NCBI RefSeq assembly: GCF_005930355.1
Contig: NZ_VDBO01000001.1
Span: 343,239-407,238 of the forward strand
Length of the DNA: 64,000 bases
From: Paenibacillus sinopodophylli
Lineage (GTDB): Bacteria > Bacillota > Bacilli > Paenibacillales > Paenibacillaceae
Reading direction: 5' to 3'
Part shown: one piece after another, positions 1 through 8,035 of the stretch
Position numbering within the stretch: position 1 is the stretch's first letter
Layout: each line of letters starts with the position of its first letter
The notes under the pieces: generated by a model
What the model was told of the DNA's origin: nothing
The model's database searches: none
The model's input: the letters and a program-made list of their open reading frames with translations, nothing else
Translations under genes and position numbers: made by a program

Positions 1-47
1 TTTGATATACGGAAACAACATATAAAGCTGCGGGAGGGATTTTATTC

Positions 48-578
48 ATGATGAAACCGCGTATTGTACCCATTGTTATTACAGCTGCTATTTCTGCAGG
101 CGTATTGTTTGGAGGCTGGGCGATTTATAATCAGGTGAGTGTTGCAGCGCCGTTAGAGCAGGTTGCGAAGGAAGTATCAGGCGTGATCTCATCGGACAAG
201 CCTATTATGAATAGCAGTCAGGTTACGATTTCACTTGAGCTTGCTGCTGACGCAAGTTTGAGAGATGTGTATGAACGTATCGAAGCAAACGGGAGCAAGG
301 TTTTTGATGATCGCAAACTACTATTGAACATAAAACAAAAACCGGATAAACAGCTTGACGAGATTTGGTACGCAGCCATGTTCGATATTGCTGAGGCGAT
401 GGAGACGAAAACATATTCGGGCATACCGGCAGCGATGGATAGGGCGTCGAAAGATAATAAGAATGTGACTGTTGCTACGGAAATGGACGAGACGAATGTT
501 TATATAACCCTTAGAATGCAGGATGCAGTGAAGTATGTCGTGCTGCCACGTACATCAACCCAAATGGAGGCTTGGTAA
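48..578 (+). CDS. membrane-anchored exported protein of unknown function, upstream of FtsH-like protease
   Basis: A 176-residue protein with one N-terminal hydrophobic segment (about residues 7-25, IVPIVITAAISAGVLFGGWA), which should act as an uncleaved anchor or signal and leave about 150 residues outside the cytoplasm. A GGGAGGG ribosome site sits 8 nt before the ATG-ATG start. The soluble part is mixed alpha/beta with no cysteine and no motif I recognise. It ends one base before the start of the FtsH-like gene, so the two are almost certainly cotranscribed and translationally linked. An accessory or substrate-presenting role for the protease is only a guess from position. Confidence 0.75.
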   Translation: MMKPRIVPIVITAAISAGVLFGGWAIYNQVSVAAPLEQVAKEVSGVISSDKPIMNSSQVTISLELAADASLRDVYERIEANGSKVFDDRKLLLNIKQKPDKQLDEIWYAAMFDIAEAMETKTYSGIPAAMDRASKDNKNVTVATEMDETNVYITLRMQDAVKYVVLPRTSTQMEAW

Positions 579-579
579 T

Positions 580-2073
580 ATGCGTAAGCATGGAATCGAG
601 ATTGCGATTGGCGTCGTACCGGTATTAATTGTCTTTCTTATTTTTATTGGACAAAATGTTGTTCCGATTGTGCTGCTGGGCGTTCTCGGCTTTGCTGTTG
701 TTTATGCAGCACGCGGAAGAGGCAAGCTGACGGCTATATCCAGCCATAAACAGCGTTCAGGCGAAAAGCCTTCTCAGCTAACCTTTGAGCAGATTGGCGG
801 ACAAGAGCGTCCGAAGCAGGAGCTTGTAGAGGCACTTGATTTTCTGGTTCATCAGGAAAAAATCGCAAAGCTAGGCATTCGCCCGTTGAAAGGGATACTA
901 TTAGCCGGCCCGCCTGGAACAGGGAAAACATTGCTTGCCAAAGCAGCAGCGCAATATACCGATTCGATCTACTTGGCTGCATCAGGAAGTGAATTTGTCG
1001 AAATGTACGTCGGTGTCGGCGCTGGACGCGTAAGGGATTTGTTCAAGGAAGCACGTACGAAGGCGAAAAAAGCGAATAAAAGCAGTGCAGTCATCTTTAT
1101 TGACGAGATAGAAGTAATAGGCGGTAAACGAGACGGCGGTCAGCAGCGTGAATATGATCAGACCTTGAATCAGCTATTGACGGAGATGGATGGTATTTAT
1201 GAGAACGAATCGCCGCGGATTCTTCTGATTGCCGCAACAAATCGCAAGGAAATGCTCGATAGTGCTCTTCTTCGACCAGGTCGATTCGACCGTCATATTG
1301 GCGTTGATCTGCCAGACAAAAAGGGCAGATTGCATATTCTGAACATCCATGCAAACAATAAGCCAATTGAAGCAGCTGTTGATCTAGATCGCATAGCGAA
1401 GGAGTCATTCGGCTTCTCCGGTGCACAGCTTGAGAGCGTCATGAATGAAGCAGCGATCTATGCGATGCGCGAGAGTAGTGATGAGATCGCTGAGAGTCAT
1501 TTATCGATGGCTATTGATAAAGTGATGATGGGCGAGAAGACGGATCGTGAAACTTCTAAAGAAGAGCGTGAACGGATAGCATTGCATGAGCTTGGCCACG
1601 CCATTATGGCAGAACTTGTGCGTCCGGGCAGCGTATCACAGGTTGCTTTGTCTCCGCGCGGGCAGGCACTTGGTTACGTAAGGCATAATCCGCAGCAAGA
1701 TCAGTATTTGTACACGAAACCTTTTTTAAATGGACAAATTATGATTGCTCTTGGCGGTGCCGCTGCAGAAGAAATGTTCTATGGCGATAGAAGCACCGGC
1801 TCTAGAGGTGATTTCGAGCAAGCGATGAATATCGTAAAGACGATGATGGAATCTGGACTTACAAACCTTGGCATTATTGATGCATCCATGGTGACAAAGG
1901 AAGTATGGGCATCCACGAATCGTTCGATATTGGATGAGCTCATGCTGCAAACCAAATCGATGCTTGAAGCTAGAAGATTGGTGTTTACACAGTCGCTAGA
2001 AACGCTGCTTCGTGAGGAAACATTAAGTGGAGATGAGTTTAGAAAACTGTTTTCACCGAATAGTGCCGCATAA
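580..2073 (+). CDS. FtsH-like membrane AAA+ zinc metalloprotease (short form)
   Basis: ATP-dependent membrane protease of the FtsH/M41 type, 497 residues from the ATG at 580; reading the frame further upstream would run into the preceding gene. Two hydrophobic segments lie at about residues 7-24 and 28-44. Walker A GPPGTGKT is near 110-117, Walker B VIFIDE near 170, and the second region of homology NRKEMLDSALLRPGRFDR near 219-236. The zinc site is HELGH (336-340) with a probable third ligand Asp411 in GSRGDFEQ. It is about 150 residues shorter than housekeeping FtsH because the extracytoplasmic domain between the two membrane segments is almost absent. It is therefore probably a paralogue, and the exported upstream neighbour may supply the missing outside part. 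Confidence 0.92.
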   Translation: MRKHGIEIAIGVVPVLIVFLIFIGQNVVPIVLLGVLGFAVVYAARGRGKLTAISSHKQRSGEKPSQLTFEQIGGQERPKQELVEALDFLVHQEKIAKLGIRPLKGILLAGPPGTGKTLLAKAAAQYTDSIYLAASGSEFVEMYVGVGAGRVRDLFKEARTKAKKANKSSAVIFIDEIEVIGGKRDGGQQREYDQTLNQLLTEMDGIYENESPRILLIAATNRKEMLDSALLRPGRFDRHIGVDLPDKKGRLHILNIHANNKPIEAAVDLDRIAKESFGFSGAQLESVMNEAAIYAMRESSDEIAESHLSMAIDKVMMGEKTDRETSKEERERIALHELGHAIMAELVRPGSVSQVALSPRGQALGYVRHNPQQDQYLYTKPFLNGQIMIALGGAAAEEMFYGDRSTGSRGDFEQAMNIVKTMMESGLTNLGIIDASMVTKEVWASTNRSILDELMLQTKSMLEARRLVFTQSLETLLREETLSGDEFRKLFSPNSAA

Positions 2074-2095
2074 AACGTTTACAATATTACAATTT

Positions 2096-2127
2096 GAAGG
2101 CGGAGTACGTATCCGCCTTCTCTTTTT
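2096..2127 (+). terminator. intrinsic terminator after the FtsH-like gene
   Basis: A 9-bp perfect stem GAAGGCGGA/TCCGCCTTC with a 7-nt loop is followed by CTCTTTTT. It ends the two-gene protease unit before the next operon. Confidence 0.8.
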
Positions 2128-2221
2128 GATGAAAAACGTTATAATAAGAATGAAATAGATATAGAGAGAATGCTTCTCATTATGTTATAAGAAGCATTAC
2201 CATACTAAAGGAGCTAATACA

Positions 2222-3094
2222 TTGCACATAAAAACAGTGGGCGTGGTAGGAGTCGGAACAATGGGGCAGGGAATTGCAGAAATGCTCGCCTCAAGAGGAA
2301 TGGATGTTATTATTATTGAACGCTCGGAGGAGCGTCTTACTTATGGCAAGGAAATGATCAAGGTAAGCTTAGACAAGCAAATTGAAAAGTGGGCACTCAC
2401 GCAATCAGAGAAGAAACTTATAATGAATAGAATTCAAGCAACAACAAGCAATGAACGGCTTGCCGAATGCGAGCTTGTCATTGAAACCATTACTGAGGAT
2501 TTGGATCAGAAGAAAGCCATTTTCGAATCCATCGACCAAATCTGCAGCCCTGATGTTATTCTTGCAAGCAACACATCTACACTCAGCTTAACGGAGCTGG
2601 CTAGCGTAACGAAGTATCCTGATCGTGTTATCGGCTTGCATTTCATCTATCCCGTATCCAAAATCGATCTAGTGGAAATTGTACGCGGATTGAAAACCTC
2701 CGACGAAACCTTCGCTAAGACGAAACATTTTGTAGAAGAGGTTATTAACAAAAAAGGGATCATGGTGTTCGAATCACCAGGATTCGTAACCACTCGCCTC
2801 ATCTGCTTGTTTATTAACGAAGCGCTGCATGTGCTCGAAGAAGGCGTAGCGTCAGCAGAGGATATCGATAGTGCCATGCGGATCGGTTACTCCTTCCAGC
2901 ATGGGCCATTCGAGATGGCTGATCGCTTCGGATTAGATTCCGTGCTTGCAGCACTCGACCGGATGTTCCGTGAGTATGGCGAGCTCAAATATCGTCCATC
3001 CATTGTATTGAAAAAAATGGTGCGCGCAGGACATCTTGGTGCTAAATCAGGTGTTGGCTTTTTCAAATATGACAAGGATGGGGATCGAATATAA
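2222..3094 (+). CDS. 3-hydroxyacyl-CoA (3-hydroxybutyryl-CoA) dehydrogenase
   Basis: NAD(P)-dependent oxidation of 3-hydroxyacyl-CoA to 3-oxoacyl-CoA, or the reverse in C4 metabolism; cytoplasmic. The 290 residues match the short single-domain bacterial form. The N-terminal Rossmann motif is GVVGVGTMGQGIAE. ASNTSTLS near residue 121 and HFIYPVSKIDLVEIV near 140 carry the catalytic His region, where HFFNPV is the usual form. The C-terminal domain follows from about 185. The start is TTG, read from AAAGGAG 8-9 nt upstream. The gene overlaps acetate kinase by one base (TAATG), so they form one operon. Exact chain-length preference cannot be read from the sequence. Confidence 0.88.
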   Translation: MHIKTVGVVGVGTMGQGIAEMLASRGMDVIIIERSEERLTYGKEMIKVSLDKQIEKWALTQSEKKLIMNRIQATTSNERLAECELVIETITEDLDQKKAIFESIDQICSPDVILASNTSTLSLTELASVTKYPDRVIGLHFIYPVSKIDLVEIVRGLKTSDETFAKTKHFVEEVINKKGIMVFESPGFVTTRLICLFINEALHVLEEGVASAEDIDSAMRIGYSFQHGPFEMADRFGLDSVLAALDRMFREYGELKYRPSIVLKKMVRAGHLGAKSGVGFFKYDKDGDRI

Positions 3095-4308
3095 TGAAAG
3101 TATTAGTCATCAATGCAGGAAGCTCCTCATTAAAATACCAGCTGTATAACATGCAGGATGAATCCGTACTAGCAAGTGGCCGAGTAGAGCGAATCGGGAT
3201 GGATTCATCGATTGTTACGCATGAACCGGTTGATAAGCCAGAGGTACGCAACGTAAGTGAAATTCTGGATCATGTAACGGCGGTCAAACGGGTAATCGAT
3301 ATGCTGACAAATCCCGAATTCGGCGCCATTTCAAGTTTGAACGAGATTGATGCAGTCGGTCACCGTGTCGTACACGGCGGTGAAGCATTCAGCAGCTCCG
3401 TGCTTGTAACCCAAGAGGTGAAGCTAGAAATCCGTAGATTGTTTGATTTGGCTCCTTTGCACAATCCGGCTCATATGATGGGTATTTCAGCGGTAGATGC
3501 GAATTTGCCAGGTATTCCACAGGCTGTCGTATTTGATACAGCTTTTCACCAAACGATGCCGAACACTTCGTATCTATACCCGATTCCAACTGTGCTGTAT
3601 CGCCGTCACAAAATCCGTAGATACGGCTTTCACGGCACTTCCCATTCTTATGTAAGCGCAAAGGCAGCAAATTATTTGCAGAAGCCGCTTGAATCCATTA
3701 AGATGATTACTTGTCATATTGGTAATGGTGCAAGCTGTACGGCCATTCTCGATGGCAAATCATTCGATACGAGCATGGGGATGACACCGCTTGAAGGTCT
3801 TATGATGGGAACACGCAGTGGTGACATGGACCCTGCAATCGTACCTTTCGTTATGAACAAAGAAGAATTGACATTGAATGAAGTAAATTCTATGCTTAAC
3901 AAACATAGCGGGATGCTCGCGATTTCGGGAATAAGCAGCGACATGCGCGAGGTTACTGAAGCCATGATCGAAGGCGACAAAAACGCCAAGCTAGCGTTTG
4001 ACATGTACGCATACCGAGTGAAGAAGTACATTGGCGCTTATGCTGCTGCGATGAATGGTGTTGACACGATTGTGTTCACAGCTGGTGTAGGGGAGAACTC
4101 GGTAGCCCTTCGTAAAGCGATTTGCGAAGGTATTTCGTTCCTTGGCATTGAGCTCGATGAGGCACGCAACGGGGAACGCCGCAAGGATGCCCGTGAAATT
4201 ACGACGGATAGCTCACGCGTGAAGGTGCTGGTCGTTCCAACGAACGAAGAGCTACTCATTGCAAGAGATACGTATAATTTAGTGAAGCAGTCAGAAACGG
4301 TATCATAG
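3094..4308 (+). CDS. ackA: acetate kinase
   Basis: Transfers phosphate between acetyl phosphate and ADP/ATP in overflow metabolism; cytoplasmic. At 404 residues it is of normal length. Signature regions are NAGSSSLKYQ at residues 6-15, FDTAFHQTMP near 148, RYGFHGTSHSYV near 172, HIGNGASC near 208, and MGTRSGDMDPA near 240. It starts on the ATG that overlaps the stop of the dehydrogenase gene, so translation is coupled. No phosphotransacetylase gene is in the window. The pairing with a hydroxyacyl-CoA dehydrogenase leaves open a role in short-chain acyl phosphates, but the motifs fit acetate kinase better than butyrate kinase. Confidence 0.93.
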   Translation: MKVLVINAGSSSLKYQLYNMQDESVLASGRVERIGMDSSIVTHEPVDKPEVRNVSEILDHVTAVKRVIDMLTNPEFGAISSLNEIDAVGHRVVHGGEAFSSSVLVTQEVKLEIRRLFDLAPLHNPAHMMGISAVDANLPGIPQAVVFDTAFHQTMPNTSYLYPIPTVLYRRHKIRRYGFHGTSHSYVSAKAANYLQKPLESIKMITCHIGNGASCTAILDGKSFDTSMGMTPLEGLMMGTRSGDMDPAIVPFVMNKEELTLNEVNSMLNKHSGMLAISGISSDMREVTEAMIEGDKNAKLAFDMYAYRVKKYIGAYAAAMNGVDTIVFTAGVGENSVALRKAICEGISFLGIELDEARNGERRKDAREITTDSSRVKVLVVPTNEELLIARDTYNLVKQSETVS

Positions 4309-4333
4309 CTTGATATAGGAGGCAATGCTGCCA

Positions 4334-5014
4334 GTGAACAACGAGATATGGAAGGCTTACTCGCATGGTATGGCTGCCGCATTGCAGGAGGGCGGCGTCT
4401 ATGTATCAGCGATGCTGCTCCGCACATACCGCCAGCTTGGCATATCAGAAACGGAAGCGATGCTGCTTCTGCAGATTATGGTATTTACGGAAGCGGATCG
4501 GAATGATTTCCCAACGCCGGAGGAACTGGCTGAGCGAATGGGCATGACTGTGAAAGAAGTTGGTCAATTGCTCGGAAGGCTCATGAAGGACGAATTTTTG
4601 ATGATCGATGAATATGTCGATAGTGTAACTGGCATGCAATCGGAGCGCTATAATTGGACAGGATGGCTGCTGAAGGCTTCAGCGCTCACAGCAGAGCTGA
4701 TGCGGGAGTCGAAGAAGGCGGAACGTCAGCCGATTAGACAGCAGCAAGCGCCGGTTTCCGATTTATTCAGCGTATTCGAGCAAGAATTCGGCAGGCTGCT
4801 GTCGCCCATTGAGTGTGAGACGATATCAGGCTGGCTTGACCATGACCGCTATACGGATGAAATTATTCGATTCGCTCTTAAGGAAGCCGTGTTTGCTGGC
4901 AAGCTAAGTCTGCGATATATAGATCGCATACTCATTGAATGGAGCCGCAACCGAGTAACTAATGCTGATGAGGCCCGTGCGCACGCACAGAAATTTCGTG
5001 GAGGAAGAGGTTAA
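4334..5014 (+). CDS. dnaD: DnaD-family replication initiation / primosome protein
   Basis: DnaD helps load the replicative helicase with DnaB and DnaI in low-GC Gram-positives. An N-terminal winged-helix region (about residues 1-100, with TPEELAERMGMTVKEVGQLLGRL) is followed by a linker and the C-terminal DnaD/DnaB_2 domain (about 140-215, DLFSVFEQEFGRLLSPIECETISGW). The upstream ATG at 4325 is only 2 nt from the AGGAGG at 4317-4322, so the in-frame GTG at 4334 (11 nt spacing) is the better start. It follows ackA by 25 nt and probably shares its transcript. In Bacillus dnaD is next to nth; here nth is 20 kb away. Confidence 0.85.
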   Translation: MNNEIWKAYSHGMAAALQEGGVYVSAMLLRTYRQLGISETEAMLLLQIMVFTEADRNDFPTPEELAERMGMTVKEVGQLLGRLMKDEFLMIDEYVDSVTGMQSERYNWTGWLLKASALTAELMRESKKAERQPIRQQQAPVSDLFSVFEQEFGRLLSPIECETISGWLDHDRYTDEIIRFALKEAVFAGKLSLRYIDRILIEWSRNRVTNADEARAHAQKFRGGRG

Positions 5015-5037
5015 GCCGATGGCTTAGCCTCTTTTTT
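5007..5037 (+). terminator. intrinsic terminator overlapping the dnaD stop codon
   Basis: Stem GAGGTTAAGCC/GGCTTAGCCTC with loop GAT, then TTTTTT. The left arm contains the dnaD TAA stop. Confidence 0.85.
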
Positions 5038-5140
5038 CGTATCGTTTAAGAAAACGTATCTTTAGGCTAAATATCTTCTCCATTTCTCAGAATAAAACGC
5101 GCTGAGCCAGCAATGGATGACTACACCTGTTTGTGCTTGA

Positions 5141-5230
5141 TGTATAGGAAAGGATTTCATTTTTCCAACTTTCTCTATATTTCTACGCGAAATGTTAGTT
5201 TAGCCACTAGATGACGGCTTTAGCCGTTTA
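5141..5230 (+). repeat. dispersed intergenic element, copy A
   Basis: Three blocks in fixed order and spacing: TATAGGAAAG (5143), CTATATTTCT (5175) and GACGG..AGCCGTTT (5213-5229). The same blocks occur on the opposite strand at 37593-37683, with internal distances that differ by only one base. There is no open frame, and the element ends in a short inverted repeat ACGGCT/AGCCGT. Confidence 0.65.
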
Positions 5231-5355
5231 CGTTTATTTATATCAGTTGCTTGTTTGAAAATATTATGATTGAATAGCATTTTGTCAATACGATTACACA
5301 TCGTTTCAAAAACGAAACAATACCATCCCATTGTGGTATGGTGTGCATTTAATAG

Positions 5356-5379
5356 CTATCCTGCACAATCGCAGGATAG
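5356..5379. repeat. hairpin with CTATCCTGC arms
   Basis: Perfect 9-bp arms CTATCCTGC/GCAGGATAG around a 6-nt loop. No T-run follows, so it is not a simple terminator. The arm sequence recurs as GTGCAGGATAG in the direct repeat at 5477-5553. Confidence 0.7.
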
Positions 5380-5402
5380 AGGCCGAATACTGGCCATTAA
5401 TG

Positions 5403-5434
5403 GAAGCTATACTGCACTCCTGCAGTATAGCTTC
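5403..5434. repeat. perfect 14-bp inverted repeat
   Basis: Arms GAAGCTATACTGCA/TGCAGTATAGCTTC with a CTCC loop and no mismatch. Neither side has a T-run. It could be a REP-like element or a processing hairpin. Confidence 0.75.
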
Positions 5435-5476
5435 GTAAAACGAGCATAAAATGTGAGTTTAAGGTCCCAAATGAGT

Positions 5477-5553
5477 AAAGTTAATGCAAATGTGCAGGAT
5501 AGGCGTTAAAAAGTGTGCGAAAAAGGCAAAGTTAATGCAAAAGTGCAGGATAG
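5477..5553. repeat. two 26-bp direct repeats, 51 bp apart
   Basis: Two near-identical 26-bp units that begin AAAGTTAATGCAAA and end GTGCAGGATAG start at 5477 and 5528, with one difference. The end of each unit matches the arm of the hairpin at 5356-5379. Confidence 0.75.
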
Positions 5554-5585
5554 ATGCGGCAGCAGGTTAAGTGAGAAGGAGGTGT

Positions 5586-5635
5586 GAATAGAATAGAATA
5601 GAATCGAACAGATCAGATCAGAGCAGAGCAGAGCA
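5586..5635. repeat. pentanucleotide tract (ten GANNN units)
   Basis: Ten consecutive 5-bp units: GAATA three times, GAATC, GAACA, GATCA twice, then GAGCA three times. It looks like a slippage-expanded microsatellite whose unit has drifted along its length. Confidence 0.8.
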
Positions 5636-5871
5636 GCTGTAGTAACGTAATGAATGTCTAATTGAAGTTACATGCTCCATGCTACTGGTTCAGGCTGATG
5701 ATGTGACGCTGCTCAAATAGTCGGTTTACCTAATTCAAGATATCTCCAATACATGGTAGTATGACAATAATTGGCGAATTCGTGCGCTGTGGACGGGATG
5801 CAACATCTTTAGGTACAGATTGTTGCGAAACGATTCGCAGCCCTAGCTATATTTGATAGTGAGAGAGGGAA

Positions 5872-6114
5872 GTGTATGGAGTGGCTGGAGATAATGAATC
5901 GTGCGTGCTTTTCATACGATGCATGGAATTACACCAGAGATGGCTCGTCAAGACGGAAGAGCGCTTAAAGCATAGCCACGTCTGTCCTTCCTTCACGATC
6001 AAAGGGGCAGAGGCAATGATTTATCGATTTGTAATTTGCATCATCGCATTTCCGATTACGGAGACCCATGTAAGAAATGCGGGTAGCCGATTCGAACTTA
6101 TCCAGCAAAAATAG
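5872..6114 (+). CDS. doubtful 80-residue open frame
   Basis: Starts at an ATG preceded by GAGAGAGGGAAG at a short distance. The product has no recognisable domain; a hydrophobic patch at about residues 50-58 (IYRFVICIIAF) is the only feature. A very strong terminator on the same strand 90 bp downstream shows that something is probably transcribed here, but that could equally be an untranslated RNA. Residue composition (scattered Cys, His, Arg) is not clearly that of a real protein. Confidence 0.25.
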   Translation: MYGVAGDNESCVLFIRCMELHQRWLVKTEERLKHSHVCPSFTIKGAEAMIYRFVICIIAFPITETHVRNAGSRFELIQQK

Positions 6115-6204
6115 GTATGGCATGTGGAGAGGAAGTTTGAATAGAATCCATAAATGAATGGATGCATGCATGTAAATCTCATAAAGACCAATAGGAAATC
6201 GGGG

Positions 6205-6248
6205 AAGCGGTAGTCTAGGACATTTATAGTCCTAGACTACCGCTTTTT
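6205..6248 (+). terminator. strong intrinsic terminator, 17-bp perfect stem
   Basis: Seventeen-bp perfect stem from AAGCGGTAGTCTAGGAC, loop ATTTATA, then TTTTT on the plus strand. The minus strand has no T-run, so it belongs to a plus-strand transcript from about 5.7-6.2 kb and not to the convergent methyltransferase gene. Confidence 0.85.
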
Positions 6249-6302
6249 ATATTGTTGGATCAGTCCCGAATTTCTCATTTAGCAGCTATTTGAAAACTAT
6301 TG

Positions 6303-7271
6303 CTAAGGCTTGCTTGCAAATACAAGTTGAGCTGATGAATTTAACTGTTCTGTTACAGTCGTATATCCATTCTGCCTAAACCATTGCAATTGTCGCTTTG
6401 AATCTCCTCCATGATTCGTTATTCGATCACAAATCGCGATCCGACCTCCGTTAAGTAGTACACGATCCATTTCTTCAAGAGCGAGTAGCTGCTGGGCAGG
6501 ATCAAGGTGATGCATGGCAAAGGTACAAGCAATAAAAGAAAAGCTTTGTGTTGCAAACGGCAGGCCCAGCATATTGCCTTGCTTCGCGTCAATAGAGGGG
6601 AGCCTCTCGCGTATAATAGCAAGCATTTCAGCAGATTGCTCAACGACCGTAAGGTTTGCTCCAGCTTGGACAAGTAATGATGACAGATTGCCGCTTCCTG
6701 ATGCAAGCTCAAGCCCATTCTCGTATTTGTAAGGATCAAGCCATTCTACCGTTCGGACAAGCGACTGATAATAGTGCTCCTCTTCGAGCATGCCGTTGAG
6801 TACAGCTAGCGGCGTATCATAGCCATGGAGAATAGCCATTTCGTCATAGTTCCATTGATCACTCCAAGAAGTGCGCAACATTCGGTTGCGTTTCATTTCA
6901 GTTGCAGCATGCTCCAGCTGTACAAGGTCTGGAGTTCTAGTTCGCTGCCAATCGGAAATCGTTTCATCGAGTGCTTGCAGCGCTTTAGTAGCCGTCAACC
7001 ATTGCTCATATAGATTAGAGCGTGTGCGGTCAATGGTACGGATGAAAATATCAGTCTCATTGATTCGGCTGATTGTCTCATGAACGGAGGATAGCGGCAT
7101 GTCAAGCTCTCGGAGTGAGATAATCCAACGCAGCTTGATAAGATCCTCCTCAGAATAGGAACGGTATTTATTCTCAGGTGTTTTAGTAGGGTGAATCAAC
7201 CCTTTTTCCTCGTAAAAACGCAGTGTGCGCGGCGTAACACCTAATTGTTTTGCGGCTTCATGCACTCTCAT
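6303..7271 (-). CDS. MerR-type regulator fused to a SAM-dependent methyltransferase
   Basis: 322 residues from the ATG at 7271; the GTG nine bases upstream lies inside the GAGGTGA ribosome site. Residues 1-70 are a MerR winged helix (VHEAAKQLGVTPRTLRFYEEKGLI, then YSEEDLIKLRWI), followed by a helical linker to about 120. Residues 190-300 are a class I methyltransferase with motif I LELASGSGN, an acidic motif II (VVEQSAEML), and FSFIACTFAMHHLDP as motif IV. MerR proteins usually carry ligand-binding C-termini; here an enzyme replaces them, so DNA binding may respond to methylation substrate or SAM. No partner gene is adjacent, so the target is probably its own promoter. Confidence 0.85.
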   Translation of the reverse strand: MRVHEAAKQLGVTPRTLRFYEEKGLIHPTKTPENKYRSYSEEDLIKLRWIISLRELDMPLSSVHETISRINETDIFIRTIDRTRSNLYEQWLTATKALQALDETISDWQRTRTPDLVQLEHAATEMKRNRMLRTSWSDQWNYDEMAILHGYDTPLAVLNGMLEEEHYYQSLVRTVEWLDPYKYENGLELASGSGNLSSLLVQAGANLTVVEQSAEMLAIIRERLPSIDAKQGNMLGLPFATQSFSFIACTFAMHHLDPAQQLLALEEMDRVLLNGGRIAICDRITNHGGDSKRQLQWFRQNGYTTVTEQLNSSAQLVFASKP

Positions 7272-7429
7272 AGCGGTCACCTCAATGAACTATTATGAAC
7301 GTTGCCGTTACGTAAATGTCAATTATTTATTTGAATGGTTTAATGTATATGGAACATGCTGGATGGAAAATTCCTGATTACAGTAACTAATTAAACTTCA
7401 CCGAGTATATGCATAGTATATGTCTATGC

Positions 7430-7665
7430 GGGTTCTTACAGGATGAATGTGAGCCTGCTTAACCGCCAATTCGACTCGTTATCACGCATGCGTACTTACA
7501 ACGTAGTAACTATAGCTTTCTAGTTAGTGTAAGAGCACAGGGGTTCTTACAAGATGAATTCGAGTCTGCGTAACCGCCGATTCGACTCGGTAAGCATGCA
7601 TGCGTGTTTACAACAAAGTATGTATAGCTTTCTGGTTATTGTAAGCTCACATGGGTTCTAACAGG
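7430..7665. repeat. tandem repeat, about 111-bp unit, two full copies plus a third start
   Basis: Unit 1 starts GGGTTCTTACAGGATGAAT at 7430, unit 2 starts GGGTTCTTACAAGATGAAT at 7541, and a truncated third starts GGGTTCTAACAGGA at 7653. Within each unit the order is conserved: AACCGCC, ATTCGACTCG, GCATGCGT, TTACAAC, TATAGCTTTCT, GTAAG. The copies differ at many positions, so the duplication is old. No coding potential is seen. Confidence 0.8.
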
Positions 7666-7754
7666 ACATATACTAACTCATTCTTACTCTTATGCTAATT
7701 TAAGTACATAAGCAAATATTCCTGCAACTAACCAACCAAGCACTACGGCGTACA

Positions 7755-7940
7755 TTGCACTTTGTGCAATAGAAACGCACAAAAAAAATTAATTCGTCAG
7801 TCTACGTTGCAAAAAGTGCAACAGAATCATTCCTATTTGTGAAATATAGGCTGCGAAACCGCCATTCTATTGCAGAAACTACAACGTAGCAGGAGCATGG
7901 TTACTTAAACGACGATTAGAGTGTATAAAGTGCAACGTAG
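7755..7940. repeat. cluster of short inverted repeats (GTGCAA and CAACGTAG motifs)
   Basis: ATTGCAC-TTT-GTGCAAT lies near 7755-7771 and GTTGCA-AAAAG-TGCAAC near 7806-7822. CAACGTAG is at 7882 and 7933, with its complement CTACGTTG at 7802; another copy is at 7499 in the tandem repeat. No T-runs follow. Confidence 0.55.
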
Positions 7941-8035
7941 CTAGGTGGGCGGCAGGCGGCTGAGTGTGAGGTATGTAGATAGAATGTACAAACCTACCTA
8001 CATCTATTGACGCCTCGCATAATTTCTTGAAATCG

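Larger units (their letters stand above)
5038..5871. other. repeat-rich interval with no convincing gene
   Basis: About 830 bp without a supportable coding region. It holds one copy of a dispersed element (5141-5230), two hairpins sharing a CTATCCTGCA/TATACTGCA theme (5356-5379 and 5403-5434), a 26-bp direct repeat (5477-5502 and 5528-5553) and a pentanucleotide tract (5586-5635). Each is listed separately. Confidence 0.7.
7272..8035. other. gene-free interval with tandem and short dispersed repeats
   Basis: About 760 bp with no supportable open frame. It contains two and a bit tandem copies of a 111/112-bp unit (7430-7665) and a cluster of short inverted motifs around 7750-7940 built on CTACGTTG/CAACGTAG and TTGCAC/GTGCAA. 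Confidence 0.7.
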
